From Candidatus Obscuribacterales bacterium (GTDB lineage: Bacteria > Cyanobacteriota > Vampirovibrionia > Obscuribacterales > Obscuribacteraceae): a stretch of 64,000 bases of DNA. Numbering within the stretch: the stretch's first letter is position 1; each line of letters starts with the position of its first letter. The notes under the pieces are model-generated. The model had not been told where the DNA came from and ran no database searches. It saw nothing but the letters and a program-made list of their open reading frames with translations. This document shows positions 50,478-61,033 of the stretch, piece after piece. The DNA lies in assembly GCA_019746975.1 (NCBI GenBank), contig JAIERK010000089.1:1-64000 (forward strand), given 5' to 3'. The position numbers and the translations under genes were made by a program.

Positions 50478-51923
50478 TTATTTTCTAAACTCTGCCAGAC
50501 GTGGGCTCAAGCCAAAATAGATGCAGACCGTTACAAACAACAAGAAAAGTCTGGCAAGCGTTTGTAGGCCAGCCAGGTCTTTGGCAGCATCGCTTGTTTG
50601 ATCTTCGAAGTGATTCTCGTTGATCTTCACCAATCGGTTAAAGGCATCATCCAGTTTTGTGAACGAATACTTAGCAGCAAATGGATGATAACCCAACCCG
50701 GATCGCAGCGCAGGCTCATGCTGACCGGAATTTTCGAAGGACCTCATTCTAGCATCTGCGTCTTGATACTCCTTCAATGCTTGAAGTGCTTCGAGCGACG
50801 TTTGCCCTTCTTCCTCGAATCCTATATTGGAAAATTCTTTCGCAAGCGCACCCGAGATGCCCGGCAAATTGACCTTCTCGTTATCGGCCAACTGCTTCTG
50901 CGCCAGGGCGATACTGGCGGTGATATCATGCTCACTGTTAAACGTCGCAATGTTATCCATGTGTTTTTTGAATTGCCGCTCATAGTGATCCGCACGACTG
51001 CGATCGAGTAGCCAGCGGCTCTGTGCCACATTCGCTTCATACAAGCTGCATTGAGCGTTTAATACAGCAACAAATGAGTCGTAGGAATCCTCTTTGGCTT
51101 TTTTGAGTTCTCCAGCACTGTGGGTCAACTCGTTGTATAGATGATTGACAAAAACAAATGTCACTAGCGTGGCAGCCGCCAACAGCGGGTTGATAATTCT
51201 GCGAAATCTGATGAACAAGAAAATTTGAGTGAGCCCCAGAATTGCTATCAGGGCAAAACCAACTACCAGCACTAAGCTGCACCGCATGGCTGAGTGCGCG
51301 CTTTCCGCGCCGAATGTAGACTCGAGCTTGTCGTCATTTACTTTTCCGAGCAGGTCCACAGCAGGAATCAGCTCTTCGTTGAGAATCGCCAGTCCTTCTC
51401 TGTAGGCCTTCAAGACCTCTGGACCTGGCCGCAGCCGGTAGAGATCTCGAGTCTTTTGCGCCTGCATTTGATACCGACCGAGTGAAAGATTGATTTGCTC
51501 GATCGGCTTAATCTCCAGAGGTCCGTAAGTTATATTGGCGGACGCCACTACTAGCTGCTGACACGCTGTAGTCCTTGCCATTTCAAAATGATTAAACGAT
51601 TCTTGAAAATCCGCGTCTTGCTCCTTCAGCAACAACTGATTGGCAAGGCTGGCATCCATCTTCAACAAACCACCCTTGATTAAATTTGCCGCCACTACTG
51701 ATGGTGCGGAATTTTTTCCGACAGTGACGAGAGCAAACTCATGCGACCGAATCGCATTCTCTGCCCAGAAGTAGAAAGTCAAGGCTACTACACAGCTGCT
51801 TAAGAGGCAGAGACGAAGACGAACCGGTGTTTTGTCAGCAAACACAGTTTTAACTATGTGTCGAAGCGTCTCCTGTTGCTTGACCGCATCGACCTTCGGC
51901 TCCTGTTGTGTTTCAGTACTCAC
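50478..51923 (-). CDS. Membrane protein with a large extracytoplasmic helical domain
   Basis: The start is GTG 51923, preceded by AAGGAG nine bases upstream; the longer frame to 51974 overlaps the upstream gene and lacks a site. The 481-residue protein has membrane helices at about residues 36-58, 215-240, 245-265 and near the C-terminus (about 456-473). Helical soluble domains lie between the first and second and between the third and fourth. The layout recalls sensory proteins with a helical-bundle ligand domain, but there is no signalling domain. It is the third gene of the permease operon, starting 13 bases after the previous stop. Confidence 0.75.
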   Translation of the reverse strand: MSTETQQEPKVDAVKQQETLRHIVKTVFADKTPVRLRLCLLSSCVVALTFYFWAENAIRSHEFALVTVGKNSAPSVVAANLIKGGLLKMDASLANQLLLKEQDADFQESFNHFEMARTTACQQLVVASANITYGPLEIKPIEQINLSLGRYQMQAQKTRDLYRLRPGPEVLKAYREGLAILNEELIPAVDLLGKVNDDKLESTFGAESAHSAMRCSLVLVVGFALIAILGLTQIFLFIRFRRIINPLLAAATLVTFVFVNHLYNELTHSAGELKKAKEDSYDSFVAVLNAQCSLYEANVAQSRWLLDRSRADHYERQFKKHMDNIATFNSEHDITASIALAQKQLADNEKVNLPGISGALAKEFSNIGFEEEGQTSLEALQALKEYQDADARMRSFENSGQHEPALRSGLGYHPFAAKYSFTKLDDAFNRLVKINENHFEDQTSDAAKDLAGLQTLARLFLLFVTVCIYFGLSPRLAEFRK

Positions 51924-51936
51924 TTCTTTTGACTCC

Positions 51937-53565
51937 TTACAGCCAAGTCCGTCGTCGAACACGATTCGCTTCATCGATAAGCGCTATTCGTTGCTCACTG
52001 CTGGATGCATAGTGAGCGCATTCCCGCAAAGCGGCCTCAGCAGCATCGCGGAGATCCGCCTCTCTAAGCGGAACCGTCAGCAGCCGCAGAGATTCATCCG
52101 GTTGAATCTGTCGTGTTTCCAGTTGGTTAAGCGCACTAATCAGAAGATCAGCATGCAGCCGCCAGGCCTCTAGATTATAGGGAACAACTCTAGCTAGTTC
52201 GCGAGAGGCTCGCATCAGCTCTTCTCGCCCGAGGAACTCTTCCTTTGCTATAAGAAGGTTTCGAACGGATTCGATTACAAGATGGGTCGAAGTTTCATCC
52301 AGTGAAGGATGAATCGGTTTTGAAAGCGGGCTAGGCTCGAGAGTCGCTTCGAAGGCACGATCTTTTATTAGCTTGAGGCGTTCGCCTATCGTCTGCGGTA
52401 GCTCAAGAGCGTCGTTTCGTGCTGGCTGTCGCGCCGTAGGTTTCGGCGCAGACGGAGACGCAGGTGCAGGTGCGGATGCGGATGCGGATGCAGGAGTAGA
52501 AGCAGGAGCCGAAGGAGAAGGTGAAACGCTTGATTGCAATTGCTGCTCGGGGGGTGCCGGCTTCGGAACTACCGGAGGAATACCCGACAAAGAGTTGCGT
52601 TGTGCGACTTTCGGAAGAACGGCTCCATTAGATTGCGATGCAACGTCGATTCGAGCCGCAGGTTGAATCCCAAGCGATTGGCTGGCTGAGCCAGGCATCG
52701 AGGCCGGCGAAATTGGTTGGGAACTGGACCGGCTAGACGGTTCTTGAATATCCGGCGAAGGACGAGGTTCTTCTTCCTGACGAGCGGCTTTCGAGGCTGT
52801 GCCTGAATGCGACTGCGGACTTTCTCCTTGACGAGAGTTCATCGAATCCTGGCTTCGTTTGCTCGATTGTAGATCGGCTTGGCCCACACTGCCTTCTTTC
52901 GCGCCGTCGCCGGCAGGTTCTTTTTCAACAGATCTGCTTGCCGCGGGCTCCTTCGGATTGATCCGCTCACCAGACGTATTCTCTTCCGGAGTCTTCGGCG
53001 CCGTGCTGTCGAAGGGGCGAGCGTCTGGTTGCACAGATTCATCATCCCGGGTTTCGCTGAGTAGAGGATCTGTATCTTCCTGACTGTTACCTATCGCAGG
53101 GTCCGAGTTCGAACTTCCAGCGTTTACCTTATCACTGGTTGATTGCTCGGGCTTCGCATCAGTGTCTGCTTTGCCGGTTGCGCTCTTTGTGCCGGACGCC
53201 ACCTGTTTGTTCTCGCCGGAATTTTGGAAAGCTTGGTTAGAGACCCCAGTCTTCGCATCCTTGTTCGGGTCAGAGCTTTCAGCTTTTTCCTGGACTAAGG
53301 CAGCGCCGTTCGCTGCAGCCTTCGACTCAGTACCACCGCTGACGGTATCACCACTCTGTTCATTTACTTTTGCCTCAGCCTGCTTTGTCGGGGCTTCAAC
53401 ATCGCCACTAGCGGGCTTCGCCTCTCTCGGCTCCTCCGCGTTACTGGCCGCCTTCGATTCCACTGTCTGGGGCAACTCCCGCGCCACCGTCTTATCGGAT
53501 TGACTTTCCTCTGGCTTACCAGCAAGGTCTTTGGGACGTTCTTTGTCGTTTTGGTCGCTACTCAT
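51937..53565 (-). CDS. Low-complexity protein with a helical C-terminal domain
   Basis: Of 542 residues, the first 370 are low in complexity and rich in Ser, Glu, Pro, Ala and Lys, with a Pro/Ala/Ser run near residues 340-370. The last 160 residues form a helical domain ('GREELMRASRELARVVPYNLEAWRLHADLL', shown by pattern) with TPR-like spacing. No signal peptide or membrane helix is visible, so it is probably cytoplasmic and largely disordered. It lies between a permease gene (30-base gap) and a membrane protein gene (13-base gap), which suggests a role linked to that membrane complex. Confidence 0.7.
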   Translation of the reverse strand: MSSDQNDKERPKDLAGKPEESQSDKTVARELPQTVESKAASNAEEPREAKPASGDVEAPTKQAEAKVNEQSGDTVSGGTESKAAANGAALVQEKAESSDPNKDAKTGVSNQAFQNSGENKQVASGTKSATGKADTDAKPEQSTSDKVNAGSSNSDPAIGNSQEDTDPLLSETRDDESVQPDARPFDSTAPKTPEENTSGERINPKEPAASRSVEKEPAGDGAKEGSVGQADLQSSKRSQDSMNSRQGESPQSHSGTASKAARQEEEPRPSPDIQEPSSRSSSQPISPASMPGSASQSLGIQPAARIDVASQSNGAVLPKVAQRNSLSGIPPVVPKPAPPEQQLQSSVSPSPSAPASTPASASASAPAPASPSAPKPTARQPARNDALELPQTIGERLKLIKDRAFEATLEPSPLSKPIHPSLDETSTHLVIESVRNLLIAKEEFLGREELMRASRELARVVPYNLEAWRLHADLLISALNQLETRQIQPDESLRLLTVPLREADLRDAAEAALRECAHYASSSEQRIALIDEANRVRRRTWL

Positions 53566-53595
53566 GTTGCTCTTTACCTGAGATTGATCCTTCCG

Positions 53596-55494
53596 CTATG
53601 CGACATGCACAATCGGTCGTTTATCTTCATACGGTTCTGCGCCACGCAGTATCTCTCGCGTGAGCGTAGCAGTCTCTCCTTCGCCAAGGAAAATATACCT
53701 GAACATGTGTTGAATCGGATGACCTTGTGTCCATCCGAAGTATGCATGTGGAATTGTCCTCGTGCGATCGCGAATCTCTAGAAGAATTGCAGCGATGGCA
53801 TTCGGGACAGCCGGATTCGAGCATCGCAGGATCTTGTAACCGCTCTCCTCATGACCGGTTACCTCCAGCAAGTCTTCGGAAAACTCCGAAGCATCCGACA
53901 GCCTGACCTCGAGGAAAATAAATTCTCCTTCCGGCTGCTGAATGCTGTGCACAAATCGCGATCGCAATTCGTCATCTCTGAAATCCTTCATTCCGGCTTT
54001 GTGGGCGAGTAGCCTGATCTCGCCATAGTGGCTGGTCAGTGCCTGCTCAATGAAAGACAATGCCTTAGCATCGAAATGAACTTTCTCAACTCGCAGCTCC
54101 GTAGCGCGCAACGCACGCGATACCACCGACGCTACCAGTATAGTGCAGATGAAGAAGATCGCGATTTGCAATCCTTCCGGGCGCTCCGACATGTTGGCAA
54201 AAGAGGTATAAACGAAGATGATGCTGACGATAAGAAAATAGTACCTTCGTCTCAGTTGCTGCTGCCATACCGTGATTGTAGCCGCGATGGCCGCCGATGT
54301 GATAAGAACGAGAACACCTGTTGCGTATGCGCCAGCCTGTTCGTCTACACCAGCTTCAAAAAGAATAGTGACCCCGAAAGCAACGGTGGTGAAGAAGACC
54401 ACCAACGGGCGAATCGCAGCAGCCCAACCTGGTGCCATCCCGTATCGTGGCAGGTATTTCGGCACCAGACTAAGCAAACCAGCTATAGCAGACGCCCCGG
54501 CGAACCAGAGTATCAAGATAGTGCTGACATCATATGCAGTACCGAACCAATCGCCCAGGTATGTGTGCGCGAGGTAGGCCAGCGCACGTCCATTAGCCTC
54601 TCCACCGACCTGATAGAGCGGCGCTGGAATCAGCAAAGTTGTGACGATACTACTGGGGATGAGGAAAAAACTCATAATCAGACCGGCAGCAGCGAGAAGC
54701 TTTTGCCCGTTGCGTACCCTTCCTGCTGGATTTTCTGGAGTATCACCGACATCACCCTTCACCAGGGGTAATACCGCTACGCCCGTTTCGAATCCGGATA
54801 ATCCAAGCGCCAGTTTTGGAAACATCAACAGCGAAACACCGATCATGACCTCAATAGACTTGTACTGCTTGAAGACCTGATCACTCCAGTTAGACCAGAG
54901 TTGAGGCTGTACGAACAAAAGCTGGTGCAATCCGTTGATCAAGATGCAAGCGCTGAGCACCAGATAAATCACCACGATGAAGACAGAAAGTCCGATCGCC
55001 TCCTGGAAGCCCTTGAGAAACAACGCTCCCAGCAAGGCGATGAGCACTAATGTCACCTCCACGCGGTGATGCCCCCAGGTGTCTGGAATGATCGGGTTTT
55101 CAACAATATGAGCTGTGGCGTCAGCAGCAGACAGAGTTATGGTGATGATAAAAGCAGTTGCCGCGAATCCGAGCAGCGCGAGCACCATTGCTTTGCCCAT
55201 CCAGCCCGGCAATAGCCTCTCCAGCATCGCGACACTGCCCTGTCCAGACGGGCTTTCTTTGGCAACGATGCAGTAGACCGGCAAGGCACCGACCAAGGTG
55301 ACGAGCACAAGAATGATAGTCGCGATCGGCGACAATACACCAGCTGCCAAAAAAGCAATACCAGGCTGGTAACCGAGGGTGGAAAAGTAATCCACTCCAG
55401 TCAGACACATAACCCGCCACCAGCGGTCCTGATGATGAACCTGCGTGGCGCCTGGTTTGAGACCAGCCAAAAACCAATCTTTAAAACCCGACAT
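53596..55494 (-). CDS. APC-superfamily permease with a soluble C-terminal domain
   Basis: The 632-residue protein has about twelve membrane helices in residues 25-460. An opening '[21 protein letters not shown]' resembles the first unwound helix of APC-superfamily amino-acid/cation symporters, and '[16 protein letters not shown]' lies near residue 82. About 170 residues of soluble domain follow, probably cytoplasmic. The substrate is not evident; amino acids or polyamines are likely, and potassium (KUP-like proteins have a similar shape) is possible. First gene of a leftward operon with the two genes downstream. Confidence 0.82.
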   Translation of the reverse strand: MSGFKDWFLAGLKPGATQVHHQDRWWRVMCLTGVDYFSTLGYQPGIAFLAAGVLSPIATIILVLVTLVGALPVYCIVAKESPSGQGSVAMLERLLPGWMGKAMVLALLGFAATAFIITITLSAADATAHIVENPIIPDTWGHHRVEVTLVLIALLGALFLKGFQEAIGLSVFIVVIYLVLSACILINGLHQLLFVQPQLWSNWSDQVFKQYKSIEVMIGVSLLMFPKLALGLSGFETGVAVLPLVKGDVGDTPENPAGRVRNGQKLLAAAGLIMSFFLIPSSIVTTLLIPAPLYQVGGEANGRALAYLAHTYLGDWFGTAYDVSTILILWFAGASAIAGLLSLVPKYLPRYGMAPGWAAAIRPLVVFFTTVAFGVTILFEAGVDEQAGAYATGVLVLITSAAIAATITVWQQQLRRRYYFLIVSIIFVYTSFANMSERPEGLQIAIFFICTILVASVVSRALRATELRVEKVHFDAKALSFIEQALTSHYGEIRLLAHKAGMKDFRDDELRSRFVHSIQQPEGEFIFLEVRLSDASEFSEDLLEVTGHEESGYKILRCSNPAVPNAIAAILLEIRDRTRTIPHAYFGWTQGHPIQHMFRYIFLGEGETATLTREILRGAEPYEDKRPIVHVA

Positions 55495-55961
55495 GTCCTA
55501 TAACTGCTCTATTCTTTCGAGCCGACCGACCGCATTATTCCCGCTTTGCCAACCAATTAGAGAGAATCTCATAACTAAGGTTTATAAACCAGCCTTGGCT
55601 ATTCGAATTTGGACAATTAAACCAAATTAGTTGGTCGTAAAGACACCTTCGCCGAGGATTTCGCTCCAAGCATTTATGGTCGAACAGTGCCGAACCTTTC
55701 AGGAATGGGTATCTGGAGGATTCCTTTTTAAAGAAACAACTTGACTAGCGTGTTAGCATTCTAAGCGCGTTGAAGAAGTACACAGCTGCGAGAGGTTGTC
55801 ATGCGGACAGCTTTGTCGAGCCTGTTTTGGATCGCTCAATTGTCCGGAATTAGATCATTGGAATGAAACCGGCAGTAGCGTACAACGCGCCTAGGGGTCA
55901 GTTGCCATCCGTTGGAGGCTGACCTCACTTATGCACATGCTACTCACTAGAGGAATCGAGA
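55495..55961. other. Divergent promoter region, no gene
   Basis: About 470 bases between the divergent permease and adhesin-like genes. A hairpin AGGAAT-N13-ATTCCT followed by TTTTT (55701-55729) could be an attenuator or a weak terminator in the rightward direction. No other feature is clear. Confidence 0.35.
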
Positions 55962-58900
55962 ATGAGCAACAAAGCAGTTAAAAGCAGACAATCGTTTTTT
56001 AAAAACTGGTCTGCAGCAATTCTGGCATCACTATTGCTTGGTTCTGCCCAAAGCGCTAAAGCTGCTCAACACGAATTTCGTGAGTTCAAAGCCAACAATT
56101 CGGGACTAGACCGCTCAACCGTACGAAGGATGTTCCGCGAACATATGCGTAACGGCAACGCTGGTGGAGGCACCACAATTGGTGTCATACCACCTGGAGC
56201 AGGAGCGTCCGTTCACAATGCGCGGCACAGCATTGATAATGTCAGATTGAATCGGCTAGATGCTCGAAATGCCACCTTTCAGATTAACGCTCGAGGAAAT
56301 CTCGCTAACTTATCACGTGGGGTCAACCTCGACCTCTCATCGGGTGAACGCAATATAACACTCGGTGAAAAACTGCTGAAGAACGGTCCGGTAACCATAT
56401 CGTTCGGAGGCGAATCGAAGACTGTCGCGGCGGGTAGCCAGGTCTCAGCCGCCGAGTATGTGGCGGTCAAACAAGTCTTAGCCGGCAACGGACAGACAAT
56501 CGAGGTCGCCAACAATGGCGCGGCTACTGGCGGTAGTGTCGACTTGAGCGCGCTAACCTCTGGTAAAGACGTCCTCAGAGCCTCCGATCTCGTAGTGCCT
56601 GCGACCGTCACCGCCAATGGTGACTTTTCTCGCGGCTCAGACTTCAGATTGCTTGGAGACTTGAACAACTATGGCACCGTGCATACCTATGATAGTGACG
56701 CGAGGGGGCGAGCAGGCGCCGTCAGAGCAGATAACATTCTCAACGCCACCGGTGCACACATAACCTCCGAAGTCGACCTCACTCTGCAGGCCAACGGTAA
56801 CATAACCAACCAGGGTGATATATCGTCGAAAGGCGGACTGACTCTGATCGCCGGCAGCTCGATCAGCAACACAGGACGGATAGAATCGCTCAACGGCAAT
56901 GTCACTCTAGACGGCGCGCATGATGCCGATCTGACAATCAAAAATGCCGGTGGTACGGTTGTGGCGCAAAACGGTTCGATCAATGTTCGTCATTCCGGTT
57001 ACAACGGCAGCTCCAACACCTACGTCACCGGCGGCGATTTCCTCAGCCGAACTCTTGGACTGAACGCTGGAGATGGCACGATTGAAGCCAATGTCGGTAA
57101 TGTGACAGGCAACGTCGAAAGCGAAGGCTACGCGGTACACTTCGGGGCTAATTCCGACAAACTCTCTATTGGCAATACCAGCCTGGTCGATCCGACTTTC
57201 AAGAACGTCGGCAACATTTTGATCAACGGCAACTTGGATGTCGCTGCCGATCTGACAATCATAGCCGGCGGTAACATCACGGGAACCAATGGTTTTCGAA
57301 TAAGCACCAACAATGGCGGTGCAAGCGCTTCCGGATTTCCTCTCAATATCATCGCTGGGGCCAATATCACATCCGCCGGTACAGATTCAGGTCCTCTGCC
57401 CGGAACACAGACTGCTGTCGACACGACCTTTAACGGTGGCACCGCTACCGGTGGCTTGATCAACCTGACCGGCATGACAATCAACACAAATGCCACGTCA
57501 GGCAACAACAACGCCGGCAACATTCTCATGGCTGCATTTGCAGGTTCCGGCATCGGAAGTGGCGCAGTCACTGCAGGTAACATAAACGCTGACGGTTTTG
57601 GCACTGGAAACAACGGCAATGTCAAAATTTTTGGAGGCGGCGCCATTACCGTCGGCTCAATCGATTCGGATTCCGGATCAGGCGGCACGGGAGTGGGCGA
57701 TATACTGCTAGCTTCCGCTCAGCCTACCTCCAGCGGGGCGGTGACCTATCTTGCCAACGGTCAGCTTCAGGGTGGCAGTCCAACTCTCAATCCCTCGAAT
57801 ACTTTGAACAACGGTACCATCACCGTAACCGGTGTCGTCAGCGGTGGAATCTTAGATCTCAAAACCAACGGTACCTATAGCATTCTCGGAGCCGCTCAAC
57901 TAAAAGCGACCGACCTCTCAATCACCACAGGCACCAATATCACAAATAATCAGATCAGTGCCGATGTATTCAGTACGGACAAGCTGACTTTAGTTGGATT
58001 AAACGGAGCGGACTTCGGCAACTTCCAACTATTCCCAGTCGTGATCAATGATAAATTCGTCATCAACGGCGGCTTTAGTCAACTAACAGTTTCGGCTGGT
58101 ATTGCGAATTTGGACAATCAGGGGAATCAGGACGTCACAATTCTTGGAGCAACCACCACTAATTCATTCCGCATAGAAACCGAAGGGAAACTAACTGTTG
58201 CCGGCGACATAACAGTAACCGCCGATGGTGTTATCTCTTTGGCAGGAGCTCAAAACGGTCTTGCAGACCTGATAATCAATCCCGGCGTATCGATAACTGC
58301 AAACGGCACCGTGGATAACTTTGGCAATGTCTTCATCCAAAACGCAGTCGGCATCGATAAGAAGCAGTACAAGGCGCTGGCGAAACAAGGCTCGGCCCCT
58401 GAGATTGTATTCGGGGCGGGAAGTTCAATCATAACCGTCAATTCCTTTTCGGGTGGCACGAACGCCGGCACGTTCAGAATCAATATCGGTGCATCAACCG
58501 GAAAGAGCCCTAAGTCTCTCAAGAAATCGCCGAGCCAAAATATCAACTTGACCTATGAAGGGACAGGATTTCTCGCCACTCAAAAAGGAAAGAAGCCATT
58601 CATTACATTTGATGAGCCATCCCCTATCAACAATTGGACCATCAAAAACACATTCATGATAATCAATAACAACCTCAGTAAGGACGCTTTGACTTTCGCT
58701 GGTGACGTCACAATCGATCTGGATCCGCCGGCTGCTCCTACTGTCCTTGCAACAGAAACTAGCAACAGAAAACCGCATCCAATCCTCTTGGCCGGTCAAC
58801 CCATCGCCGCACTAAATACGCTCCCTGTAGCCACACTCCCAGCCGGTGTTGCGAACATCGACACAACAGCAGTGCTTGCAAACCAGTTTTCCAACTTAAT

Positions 58901-59615
58901 TACGACCGAAGATATTGTCACAGAGAATACTTCTGTAACCGTTGACGATTCGTATATGATGACCGATGCGCCAATGCAAACAGACAAGAATGTAGCGGTT
59001 TGCTCCGATATGGACTTTGTCGTCGGGCTCAAGCCTGCATCTGCCACAAGCACTAGCAGTGCCGGTCTTACGCAAGTTAGCCACCAGGCAAACATGACGC
59101 TCGACAATGGTTGCGTGCTCTACGCTCCCGCGAGTGATACAACAGTGACAACCCCACTTGGCACGGTGAGCCTCGCAAAAGGCTCTCTGGCGGTTGTTGT
59201 TGTGGATGGACATCATTTGTCAGTGTACGACGTACACGATCACCACAAGGGCAGCATCAGCCTCACTATCGCAGGCAATACCGTCGCTCTGTCTCCAGGA
59301 AGACATCTCACCGTCACCGATAGCAGCGTGCAGGGCTTCAGTGATGTCAATCCGATTGAGTCGGTTATGCATAAGGCCATGCGCAACATTGAGTTAAACA
59401 ACCACAGAGTATTCGTGAGCGATTTTTCGATTCCATCGGCGGTAGGCACAATCGGTGCGTTAAATGCAATCATGAATTCAGACCATGTTGATGCGAGAAA
59501 ACTGGCAGACAGAGTGCTGAAAACTTCAGCCGTCGTAATGCAATTGGACGGCGGGAATTCAGAGTATCGCTATCATACGAAACCACGTGCGGTGGCGCTC
59601 AACTCTCTAAAGTAA
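55962..59615 (+). CDS. Secreted filamentous-haemagglutinin-like protein with FecR-like C-terminus
   Basis: The 1217-residue protein has a signal peptide (about residues 1-34, ending AQSAKAAQ) and a strong ribosome binding site (AGAGGAA). Repeated short Gly/Asn-rich strands such as 'LTLQANGNITNQGDISSKGGLTLIAG' (shown by pattern), from about residue 130 to 870, are typical of right-handed beta-helix filamentous haemagglutinin proteins. Near residues 1050-1123 lies a FecR-like region ('TTPLGTVSLAKGSLAVVVVDG'). No LPXTG, PEP-CTERM or autotransporter beta-barrel is seen, so export probably needs other genes. It likely forms a surface adhesin or structural fibre. Confidence 0.8.
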   Translation: MSNKAVKSRQSFFKNWSAAILASLLLGSAQSAKAAQHEFREFKANNSGLDRSTVRRMFREHMRNGNAGGGTTIGVIPPGAGASVHNARHSIDNVRLNRLDARNATFQINARGNLANLSRGVNLDLSSGERNITLGEKLLKNGPVTISFGGESKTVAAGSQVSAAEYVAVKQVLAGNGQTIEVANNGAATGGSVDLSALTSGKDVLRASDLVVPATVTANGDFSRGSDFRLLGDLNNYGTVHTYDSDARGRAGAVRADNILNATGAHITSEVDLTLQANGNITNQGDISSKGGLTLIAGSSISNTGRIESLNGNVTLDGAHDADLTIKNAGGTVVAQNGSINVRHSGYNGSSNTYVTGGDFLSRTLGLNAGDGTIEANVGNVTGNVESEGYAVHFGANSDKLSIGNTSLVDPTFKNVGNILINGNLDVAADLTIIAGGNITGTNGFRISTNNGGASASGFPLNIIAGANITSAGTDSGPLPGTQTAVDTTFNGGTATGGLINLTGMTINTNATSGNNNAGNILMAAFAGSGIGSGAVTAGNINADGFGTGNNGNVKIFGGGAITVGSIDSDSGSGGTGVGDILLASAQPTSSGAVTYLANGQLQGGSPTLNPSNTLNNGTITVTGVVSGGILDLKTNGTYSILGAAQLKATDLSITTGTNITNNQISADVFSTDKLTLVGLNGADFGNFQLFPVVINDKFVINGGFSQLTVSAGIANLDNQGNQDVTILGATTTNSFRIETEGKLTVAGDITVTADGVISLAGAQNGLADLIINPGVSITANGTVDNFGNVFIQNAVGIDKKQYKALAKQGSAPEIVFGAGSSIITVNSFSGGTNAGTFRINIGASTGKSPKSLKKSPSQNINLTYEGTGFLATQKGKKPFITFDEPSPINNWTIKNTFMIINNNLSKDALTFAGDVTIDLDPPAAPTVLATETSNRKPHPILLAGQPIAALNTLPVATLPAGVANIDTTAVLANQFSNLITTEDIVTENTSVTVDDSYMMTDAPMQTDKNVAVCSDMDFVVGLKPASATSTSSAGLTQVSHQANMTLDNGCVLYAPASDTTVTTPLGTVSLAKGSLAVVVVDGHHLSVYDVHDHHKGSISLTIAGNTVALSPGRHLTVTDSSVQGFSDVNPIESVMHKAMRNIELNNHRVFVSDFSIPSAVGTIGALNAIMNSDHVDARKLADRVLKTSAVVMQLDGGNSEYRYHTKPRAVALNSLK

Positions 59616-59640
59616 TATCGCTAAAACACGAAAAGACTAT

Positions 59641-59668
59641 GAAGAGACGGATCTAACACCGTCTCTTC
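59641..59668. terminator. Perfect hairpin between convergent genes
   Basis: GAAGAGACGG-N8-CCGTCTCTTC has a perfect 10-bp stem and lies 25 bases after the adhesin-like gene and 26 bases after the small leftward membrane protein gene. It probably serves both, although no T-run follows. Confidence 0.75.
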
Positions 59669-59693
59669 GCGTTAAATACCAGACAATACCGAT

Positions 59694-59894
59694 TCACCAA
59701 CGAGCGACTTCATACTGCTGCGTCTTGCGATCTCGCACATACACAGCATTCACGCCGAATACCAGACAGATAGAAAAGAACATCGGAGAGCAGATGGCTG
59801 CAAGACAAGCGATAAGTAGCAAAATATCTACTCGACTATGCCAGAGGAATCCGGCTGCTATCGCGAAAATGATTGCCACAAAGCTCAGCTGCAT
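59694..59894 (-). CDS. Small two-helix membrane protein
   Basis: AAGGAG ten bases before ATG 59894 supports this 66-residue gene. Two hydrophobic helices (about 3-18 and 24-48) are joined by a short basic loop, and a polar C-terminal tail follows ('RDRKTQQYEVARW'). No family is recognised. It stands alone, convergent with the adhesin-like gene. Confidence 0.65.
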   Translation of the reverse strand: MQLSFVAIIFAIAAGFLWHSRVDILLLIACLAAICSPMFFSICLVFGVNAVYVRDRKTQQYEVARW

Positions 59895-60488
59895 TGCTAC
59901 GATTCTCCTTACGTTACATACCTTGTGCCCCGCTTAGCAACTGATCAACCCAGGTAATCAAAAAATTTATCGACAAAGCGACTGTACCAACCGCAAGAGA
60001 TGCAGCCAGAGCGTTCAGTAAACGCTGGAGGGTAGTGCCTGAGACGATGCTTCAGGGCAAGCAGCACTCCGCAATTAAAATCGGAGACAGAAACAATCCG
60101 GCGGAACTTAGAAAGCTTGGAGACCTTCTCCAGAGTCGCGCAGGGCTTTTGCAAACATATTCGGAGAACTCTGAATTCTGGTCGCGGCGGTGGTATGCAG
60201 GCTCGACCGAAGTCGATCATCACAAAACGCGAGAAGCTGTACGCTATTAATTCAATATCGACCCCATGTCAATTTCCGCAAAGCTCCATAGCAAACCACG
60301 TTTGAGCCACAGATATAGCGATTCACGAAAACGCAATTGCCACGAAATTCTTAACCCGTCCTTAAACGGAACAACGATAACTTATTCCTGTCGATGAAGT
60401 TGGCTCTCTGCTTGGTAGCAATTACAGTGAAAGACGAACGAAAAGCCGCTGCCAATGCATCGTCTTGAGGACCGCTGAAGGTCAAACC
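59895..60488. other. Gene-poor region
   Basis: About 590 bases. Two overlapping frames on opposite strands (59945-60223 leftward, 60035-60250 rightward) have neither ribosome binding sites nor recognisable protein features. I see no repeat or terminator that I would defend. Confidence 0.4.
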
Positions 60489-60926
60489 ATGCTAATACTA
60501 TTAATAGTCCTCGCAGAAATTGGAATTCTGTTCGCGGCATACTGGCTCGCATTCGTTAAAGAACCTCGCCCGCAGAAGGTGAAACCGTCCACCTGGGGCA
60601 ATTACAAGCATGCCGCGCACGATTGTCACATGTATCTTATCCGCTCCAAGTATGGTGTGCAACGCGCCGCTGTAGACGAGAGAAAACATCGAAAGCCTCA
60701 TCACAACTGTAAGCTCGAAGTAGAGCAACACACGTATGGGCTCGAAGATAATCAAGTTCTCTTGCCCGCAGGTTTCCCGGATTTGATGCCTAAAGCGTGC
60801 CCAGAGCTATTGCCGACTTACGAAGGTCGCACAAATAGATTGCCATCAAATGTGGTGCCACTCAACCCGAATAGAGATCCGAATCCGGATGATTCGGATC
60901 AACCGAACGAGCAAAAATCCGCATAG
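60489..60926 (+). CDS. Small membrane-anchored protein of unknown function
   Basis: The preferred start is ATG 60489 (MLILLIVLAEIGILFAAYW), with GAAGG seven bases upstream; the TTG/GTG-type extension to 60465 is not needed. One N-terminal membrane helix (about residues 2-20) is followed by a basic, His-rich segment ('YKHAAHDCHMYLIRSKYG', 'ERKHRKPHHNCK') and a Pro/Asp/Asn-rich tail. Paired His and Cys could bind a metal, but this is inference. No family is recognised. Confidence 0.65.
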   Translation: MLILLIVLAEIGILFAAYWLAFVKEPRPQKVKPSTWGNYKHAAHDCHMYLIRSKYGVQRAAVDERKHRKPHHNCKLEVEQHTYGLEDNQVLLPAGFPDLMPKACPELLPTYEGRTNRLPSNVVPLNPNRDPNPDDSDQPNEQKSA

Positions 60927-61033
60927 CATCGACAATAACATTCCTTTCGCTGCGGGCAAAGCTAATCGGGAAAAGCTAAGCGATCAAGAGCGAGTGCTCT
61001 GCTCTCAACCGTAGCAGTATGTGCACGCAGCGC

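Noticed and set aside
51924-51974. Longer N-terminus of the membrane protein in the permease operon
   Set aside because: It overlaps the preceding gene and lacks a ribosome binding site, whereas GTG 51923 has AAGGAG.
59945-60250. Overlapping small frames on both strands
   Set aside because: Neither has a ribosome binding site or recognisable features; they exclude each other.
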